Below are positions 57,483 to 64,000 of a stretch of DNA of 64,000 bases, in pieces. A model generated the notes under the pieces. It saw only the letters and a list, made by a program, of their open reading frames with translations. It ran no database searches and had not been told where the DNA came from. The DNA is from Bettongia penicillata ogilbyi. Its lineage: Eukaryota > Chordata > Mammalia > Diprotodontia > Potoroidae. Made by a program: the position numbers and the translations under genes. Within the stretch, counting starts at the first letter, position 1; the number at the start of each line of letters is the position of its first letter. The DNA lies in contig JAJHZJ010000335.1 in NCBI GenBank assembly GCA_023548195.1, positions 4,745,967 through 4,809,966 on the forward strand, given 5' to 3'.

Positions 57483-58098
57483 TCACTCAGGTACTTCTTT
57501 TTTTTTTCTTATTTATTTATTTATTTATTTAACTTTTTACATTCATTTTCACAAAATTTTGGGTTCCAAATTTTCTCCCCTTTTATCCCCTCCCCCCACC
57601 CCAATACCCCAAGCAATCTAATTTTCCCTATCTCCAATCTGCCCTTCCTTCTCTTGTCTCCATTTTCTCTTTTGTCCTGTAGGGCCAGATGACTTTCTAT
57701 TCGTCATTAACTGTATGTCTTCTTTCCTAGTAGCAACAACAATACTAAACAGTTGTTCCTAAAACTTTGAGCTCCAAATTCTCCCCATCCCTCCCTCCCC
57801 ACCCATTCCCTTTGGGAAGGCAGGCAATTCAATATAGGCCATATCTGTGTAGTTTTGCAAATGACCTCCCTGATAGTCGTGTTGTGTAAGACTAACTGGA
57901 TTACCATCCCTCCTACCCTGCCCCTCATTGTTTCTCTTCTGTCTTTTGATCCTGTCCCTCCCCAAGTGTTGACTTCAAATTGCTCCCTCCTCCCTTTGCC
58001 CTCCCTTCCATCATCCCGCCCCTTGCTTATCTCCTTCTCCCCCACTTTCCTATACTGTAAGATAGGTTTTCATACCAAAATGTCACTCAGGTACTTCT
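57483..58098 (-). mobile_element. L1-mobilised insertion with poly(A) and 16-bp target-site duplication
   Basis: The perfect direct repeat tcactcaggtacttct flanks 584 bp (57483-57498 and 58083-58098). On the minus strand the insert ends in an A-rich tail (TAAATAAATAAATAAG then A's), so it inserted in that orientation. The body resembles a common marsupial L1 5'-region repeat (recalled). Confidence 0.88.
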
Positions 58099-58389
58099 AA
58101 CGGCTATATTAACCTACTAAATGCAGAACTTCGAGTCAAAAAGATGTGTTTGAATTCTGCCTCAGACACATGGCTATAACAACAGCACTAATAGCTACCA
58201 TTGTACAGACCTACTGTGTGTCAGGCACTGCAGCATGCTAAGCACTTTACAATGATCTCACTGGAGCCACACATCAATCCTGAATGCCTTGATTCACAAA
58301 CTCAGTTTCCATATCTGTAAAATGGGATGATAAAATAACCCTCGTGGGGGTGATTGTTAGGATCAAAGGAAATAGTGTCATCTTCCCTT

Positions 58390-58680
58390 TGCAAGTCAAA
58401 ACAGTGTCCCTGGGGTAAGGGATCAGTCGTGTTCCTCCTTCGTGGCCAAAGAAGACCACGCTGTCAGAGTGGCATGACATGACTTGCACTTGACTTTGTT
58501 TTGAGGGAGGAAGGGCTGTGCAGGTCACCAGCCTCACTTCTCCTCTAGTGCAGTCTGAATCCAGTGACCAGTATTCATCAGGATGACTGGAGATGACCCA
58601 GGAGGAGGCAATTGGGGTTGAGTGACTTGCCCAAGGTCACACACCTAGTGAGTGTCAAGTGTCTGAGGTGAGATTGAGAG
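58390..58680 (-). repeat. Marsupial SINE, antisense copy
   Basis: Inverse of the body seen at 5266-5575 (tcgtggccaaagaagaccac, acttgcacttgactttgttt, ccaaggtcacacacctagtg). Confidence 0.87.
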
Positions 58681-58779
58681 GCAAAAGAAAGAAGGAAACA
58701 CAGTTCTTACCCTCAAGGAACTCACAAGTTTAATGGGGAAAACAGCTTCCAAGCAGTAACTCCCCCCAGCAGCTAACCA

Positions 58780-60400
58780 TGTGTTCTGGCCTCGGTGGGT
58801 ACCTAATCAGTTCTGTTTGGTATTTAAAGTCCTCTTTCTTCTCTCTGCTCCTCCCCACTCCCACCTCCTTTCAGCCAGGCAGATCAGTTACTTCTGTGCC
58901 ATTTTCAGTCTCTGGGCACTACCTGGAGCACAAGTGACTTGCCTAGGGTCACACAACCCAGACCAGCTCTCTATCCATCACTCCATCTGTCCCATGATGC
59001 CTCTGTCCAGCCTAGTTTTCCAATCTTTCAACATTCCTCCCCTTCACATCCTCTATGTTACAGCTAAAATGACCTCAATGTTCCCCTAACTTGGCCTTTC
59101 ATCTCCCACCTCCTGGTCTTTGCAGAGAGCCTTCTCTACTCACCTCCCCCTCCAGGAATCCTTAGCTTCCTCCTGGTTCAAGGGACACTTCCCCTCAGAA
59201 GTCTTTCCCAGTTCCCCTAATTGTTATGTGTATTCACGTATGGGTTTGGCTTCTGCAGCCCACATTAAAATGTAAGCGAATTCTCCATTGCTTTCCCTAG
59301 TGCCTGTGGGGTAGCCTAAGGGTTAGGGATACAGAGCTGGACGGGGACTCCTCAGACCTAGGTTCTCAAGTCAACTCTGACACTAGGTTGTGCGACCCTG
59401 GACAGGTCACCTAATTTTCATGTCCCTCTGGCAACCCCCTACTTGATGGATCCATATGATGGAAGGAATCCCTGTGCTCAGAAATTCCCAAGAAATGACT
59501 GAATTGTCTGGCTGGGCAGGATGAAAATGAAGGGACTGTTCTCTAGCTGCCCCTGGATTTGGGCAGATGACCCAGGGGACCCAGGAGTGCTTTTGCTTAT
59601 GTAGTTCCTAGGGAAAGCCCCTCTGCCCCTGAAGAGTAAACATTCAGTGCTAAACAAGGGTACAGTGAGGCACGTAAGGCTTTATACATTATTAGGTGCT
59701 CAACAAAAGATTTGTCAAATGAATAAAGGTGGGTGAAGTCAGGCGGAAATGGCATTGGATGGAAAACCAAGAAATCTGAATCTCCCAAGGAGCTGTACAA
59801 GCATAGCCCTTCCTTCGGCCTCAGTTACCTCGTCTGTAAAACGAGAGGGTTCCAGTCTGCCATTTCTAAGTTAGAAAGTCATCTTGATGATAGCACATTT
59901 TCCTTTTGTCTTTGCACCCCCAGGATTTAGCTTAGTGGTGCTAGGCACTAACCACTTAACACTTGCTGACAGACTGAGCCTAGGCTCTCTCCACCCCCTT
60001 CCTACTAAGATTGTCAGCCCCTTCAAGGCCAAAGGTTCCTCCACCTCCAGTTGACCCAGGCTGGGCAGCTCTGTAAGGCTCCATTCTAGCCTCCCTGGCC
60101 CATTCTGGAGCCCTGGAGAACATGGGGAAAATCATAATGACCTTAAATTTGGGTCAGACCTTTCACTTTATCTAGGTTTTGATCCAGACTGGGGGCACTC
60201 CTGAAGAGAAAGCTCCTTCTGCTGACTGAGACTACACCTGGGTCACTGAGACCTCAGAGGTGGCAGTATATTGGGGTGGGGAGGGAAAAGAGAGGAAGTA
60301 CCAAACTCAATCCTCTCTGACTCGAGTTCCCCATTACATTAAACTACTTTCTGCCTTTAACTTGCTGAAAGTGAGATGCATTGGGGCTTCCCATCTTCAA
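58780..60400. other. NR1H3 upstream region with only repeat fragments
   Basis: A SINE piece at 59320-59430 (gtgcgaccctggacaggtca) and pyrimidine-rich L2-like DNA. No exon, RNA gene or convincing ORF was seen. Confidence 0.5.
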
Positions 60401-60404
60401 AAAG

Positions 60405-60530
60405 GACCTCCCAACCAATCAACCCACATTTATTAAGGGCCTACTGTGTGTCAAGCATTGTATTAGGCACTGGAAATGCAAAGCCAAAGGCACATTGTCT
60501 GCCCTCACTGAGATCACATTCTATAAGAGA
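60405..60530 (+). repeat. L3/MIR-like ancient repeat
   Basis: 'cacatttattaagggcctac' then 'tgtgtgtcaagcattg' is the common 'aataagcacctactgtgtgcc' ancient repeat. Confidence 0.65.
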
Positions 60531-60574
60531 AAAATGGAATTTGCTGTTCCCTTAACTTGGTCTTCAATCTCCCC

Positions 60575-61130
60575 ATGTGTGTGGGATTGACATGTGTGTG
60601 TATGTATACACACCTCATATTTTCTATTAGAATGTGTATACATATACACACATTCATAGGTATACATGTCTACATATATGATTATTTGTGTATATATGTA
60701 ATGATCACAAGGTATCATGTAATATGCCCTTTTTACAGATGACACTAAGGCTCAGACATTCAATAACACAGCTAATTCATAGCAAAGTCAAAGGTCAGAA
60801 GATGGTTGTGTGTATTAAATGCACACACATGTATTTCTATAATTGTCATGTATGTGCATACATGAGTTTATGTGTATATACATATATGTTAATATGGCTG
60901 ACATGCCTTTAGATGCATATTTGTATATGCCCATATGTGTTCTCTACAGTCAAAATGTCTGCCCATGTGTGTGCATGCACTGGCATACACATATGTATAT
61001 ATGCACATGTGTGTTTATATAGTTAGCATATGTGTATTGTATATTTAAAATCCATGTGTATTTTATGCATGCATGTGGATGTGTGTATATCTATATTTCT
61101 ACAAATATAGTGTTGGCCTATGTGTGCATG
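60575..61130. repeat. Long degenerate alternating purine-pyrimidine tract
   Basis: About 550 bp of TG/CA/TA mixtures (tgtgtgtatgtatacacac, tgtgcatgcactggc), interrupted by a short MIR-like piece at 60730-60800. Confidence 0.85.
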
Positions 61131-62365
61131 CTCACTTCTTTTTACTGACCATGTGCCTGAGGCCTGGAACTGGCTCATACATCACAAGGTAGAATTTGAA
61201 CCCAGCCCCACGGGGCAACTAGTGCGGACAGGCTGATGGAGGAGCCAGGCAGGATGCTCCAGGACAGCTGTGGGAGAGAGAAGCCGGAGGTTACTCCCGG
61301 CCAGTCACCCCTGCCTCCACCCCTCTGCTTACTGCCTCCTTCCTGTTTTGCTGTGAATTCAGTTCCCATGGGTCCTACAATTTAACATGATTGGGGGACT
61401 GGACACTGGGGCAGAGGGATAGAAAGAAGAGGGTGCTGGGAAGAGGTAAAATTCTGACCTAGAGAGAGGGGAGATTTGAAAAGCGGTGGGTGGTTTGGGA
61501 AGGAAAAAGGGGCAAATGAGGCTTAAGGAAAAACAGAAAGGGAAGGGAGGAGGGCGGGGGTGGTGATGAGAACAGAGGGAGAGACAGCCCAGAGAGAAGG
61601 CTGGCCAATGTGACCAAATCTGCCCCCAGAGGAGTTTTCACATGACCAGAAGCCCTTGTGACCCACTCCCCTCCCCAAGGTCCTACCCACAGTCTTCCGT
61701 TCAGCCTTGTGACCAGGGCTCCCATCTGGAGGGGACACCCCAGCCTCTTGCTCCCCTGAATCATCAACCCAAACTTCCCAGTCCTGGGTCTACACCCCAG
61801 CAGCTCTAGAAGAGAAAGAAACCTAAATGCACTTCACACAGGGATAGACTTCACTCTAAACCCTCCATCCCCCACCCTCTCTTCTGGCCCCATCTGAGGC
61901 CTCCTCCTTTCCTCAGGCTTTCTGGGATTCTGCCTGAAATGCCCAGAGCTGGTCCAATCCAATTCAGCAGACTTGTTAAAAATGACAAAATGTGATTGAT
62001 ACCTCTGGGTTTTCATCCCATCCACCAGACTCTCTCTTCCAGAGCACAGTCTTCCATCCTCCAGCAAAAAGAATAAGAAAGAGGGAGGAGGAGGTCTAAC
62101 TTTCTCTACCACGGTCCACACCTACGATCTCCCAACCCCACGAGAAGAGGGGAAGGTGCTGCCTTGTATGTCTTCTTGCGGGCCGAGTCAACAAGGCCCA
62201 TATGCCATGAACTATTTTGAGTGTTGGAGGAACAAAGACTAAAATGAATCAGTCCCTGCCCTCAGTGAGCTTCCATTTGGGAGGATGGGGCTACATTCTT
62301 CTAGTATCTCTTTTCCTCCCTTTCTCCAAATTGGAATCTTTTGGCAAGGTCTTTCTGCTAGATTT

Positions 62366-62537
62366 GGGGGGATCTTAACCTGGTTTGTGCCATAGACCCT
62401 TTTGGTAGTCTAAGTGAAACCTTTTTAAAAGTGTAAAATAAAGTACATAGCATTACAGAAGAAACCAATTATATGCAGTTATCAAAACAGTTGGAAAAAA
62501 AAGTTCAAGGACCTCAGGTTGAAAACCCTTGTGCTTG
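62366..62537. repeat. TIR-bearing non-autonomous DNA transposon, copy 2
   Basis: Ends gggatcttaacctgg / caggttgaaaacccttg. The body 'aagtacatagcattacagaa' then 'gaaaccaattatatg' matches copy 1 at 40447-40658. Confidence 0.65.
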
Positions 62538-63714
62538 AGGTTTGAAACTTCAACAAACATCTTCCTTTGGCCATTCTGGGCCTCAGGGCTTTTCCTTACA
62601 AGTACTGTTGAACTCAGCAGGCTTGATCCTGTCCACACTGCTACAGAATGTGCCAAACGTTGTCCCATTGTGTAAACCCCCAAACAACTTCCACCCCAGG
62701 GCCAAGACCAGAACCAGCTCTGCTAGGCAAACATCGCGGGACAAAAATCTCTCTTCTGGGGAGTCTGCTCCAAGGAATTCATAAACTTCCCAGGGTTATA
62801 GGAGGGAGAGAGTTAAAGGTGGAAGGGACTTCAGAGGTCACCACCCCCACTTTACAGATGAAGAGGGGAAGTGATTTGTCCACAACTAATAAGTAGAAGA
62901 GCTGAGATGGAGCTCCTTCCACTGGGCCTAGCTGCTGGGTGCAAGGTAATACCCTTAGGCAACGCCTCAGCAGAAGGACCGAGTTCTGGCACTGATTCCT
63001 CCCAGGAGGTGAACCTGGCTAGTAACGGGAGCCTCCAGGGAGCCACAGGTCCCAGCCTGCAAGCCCTGGCCCCATGGCACAGTCCCGTCAACCTACAGGT
63101 GACACCCTACACCTTGGAAGGCGCTTTCTCTTCAACACAAATAACTGAGTCCTTCAAAATTCCAAAAGAAATGTCCTAACATCACATTAGAGCCCCCTAA
63201 CTAACCCTGGGAGACAGTTATCTTTATTTCGCAAATGAGGCCACGGAGGTTCAGAAAGTTTCTGTGATTTTCCCAGGGCCTCCAACTACAAAGTATCGGA
63301 GGGAGGATTGTGAACCAGTTCAGGCCTCAGTCATCCTACCACCCTGCCTCTCTGTGGATCTGGGTCTGGACTGAAGGCCTCCCCTAGACACCTGCTGCCC
63401 CCCAAGAAACAAATCAGGGACAATGATGTTAGAATCCAAGTGTGCTGGGTGCCCCTCTCTTCTGTTTCCTGAGGAGGGGTATCTCAAGTGCTTACTCTCA
63501 GGGCTCAGCGGCTCACCACTGGGTGCCCAGAGTCACTGACCACCGGAAGACTGGGCCCCGTTTGCAGTGAGGGGGTGCTGAGAAATCCGTGCTGGGGCCA
63601 GTCACCAGGCAGGATGGGCACTTCCCGGGGCACTGTGCCAGGGCAGCTTCCTGCTTCCAGCAGGAGCGCCCCGGGTCTAACCACAGGCACTCACAGAGCT
63701 CCTGCTGTGAGCAG

Positions 63715-63774
63715 GCACCCAGGCCGAGCCCCAGGCACCGAGGCCCGGCCCCAGGCACCCAGGTCGAGCCCCAG
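63715..63774. repeat. Three tandem 20-bp units
   Basis: gcacccaggccgagccccag, gcaccgaggcccggccccag and gcacccaggtcgagccccag, in GC-rich DNA near the window end. Confidence 0.93.
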
Positions 63775-63849
63775 GCCAGTGGTAGAAAAGGCGACTCTCG
63801 CCCTCCAGGGGACAACGGACGTGGAAGGGTTCGAAGCGCTTAGCCAACA

Positions 63850-64000
63850 CTCCCTCTTGCAGGCCCAAGCAGCCAATCCAGGCCATTCCGGCTCCGCCGG
63901 CCGGCTTCTCCAGACTTGGGGCTTTTGTCTAAGGCCGGGCGCCGGCTCGCTCACCCAACCCGGGCGGCCGACCGGCCTGGCGCTGTCTTTATGGGAGAAG
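63850..64000. promoter_or_regulatory. GC/CpG-rich end of window, possible ACP2/NR1H3 distal promoter
   Basis: CpG density rises sharply (ccgggcgccggctcgc). In human, ACP2 lies divergently upstream of NR1H3 and distal NR1H3 exons start there. No ACP2 coding exon is visible, so this is inference from synteny. Confidence 0.35.

Noticed and set aside
63850..64000. First exon of ACP2
   Set aside because: Synteny predicts ACP2 beyond this end, but no signal-peptide-like or RHGDRSP-type coding sequence is present before position 64000.

Overview
This window is vertebrate nuclear DNA, almost certainly mammalian and most likely marsupial. It holds three multi-exon genes whose exons translate into close matches of human proteins: the 3' end of MYBPC3 (+ strand, 421-4522), the whole coding region of MADD (- strand, 7380-41111) and the whole coding region of NR1H3/LXR-alpha (- strand, 46675-55372). 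This gene order is the human chromosome 11p11.2 block (ACP2-NR1H3-MADD-MYBPC3), read here in the opposite orientation. The marsupial call rests on the repeats, recognised from memory and not by search. They include abundant tRNA-derived CORE/MIR-type SINEs with typical metatherian tails, many L2 fragments, an RTE/BovB-like piece, and an L1-type insertion resembling common opossum/Australian marsupial repeats.

Layout. 1-4880: last seven coding exons of MYBPC3 (C8 Ig, C9 FnIII and C10 Ig domains), a short stop-codon exon, a terminal 3' UTR exon and a polyadenylation signal. 4880-6485: tail-to-tail intergenic spacer with one SINE. 6485-45190: MADD. All 35 coding exons were placed with consistent splice phases. 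The sum is 4965 nt, or 1654 residues, against about 1647 in the human reference form. The small or frame-shifting cassettes known from human splicing (exons 16, 21, 26, 34) are present. A probable non-coding exon 1 lies in a CpG-rich promoter at about 45.0-45.7 kb, preceded in intron 1 by a 555-bp GC-rich minisatellite. 45.7-46.5 kb: MADD/NR1H3 head-to-tail spacer. 46.5-55.4 kb: NR1H3, nine coding exons, 459 residues (human 447). 55.4-64 kb: NR1H3 upstream region with a CpG island at about 56.1-56.95 kb, several transposable elements and a long alternating purine-pyrimidine tract. The GC-rich end of the window may approach the ACP2 promoter, but no ACP2 exon is visible.

The genes do not form one pathway. 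MYBPC3 is a thick-filament protein, MADD is a Rab3/Rab27 GEF and death-domain adaptor, and NR1H3 is an oxysterol nuclear receptor. They are neighbours by conserved synteny.

I found no evidence for an undescribed biological system. The best leads are local. An 81-bp duplication has copied the NR1H3 DNA-binding exon's splice donor and leaves an in-frame 27-residue extension. The NR1H3 AF-1 region carries a 33-bp tandem duplication. There are upstream ORFs at both the MADD and NR1H3 start codons, a stop-free 102-nt MADD intron, and several transposon insertions whose structure is readable in the sequence.
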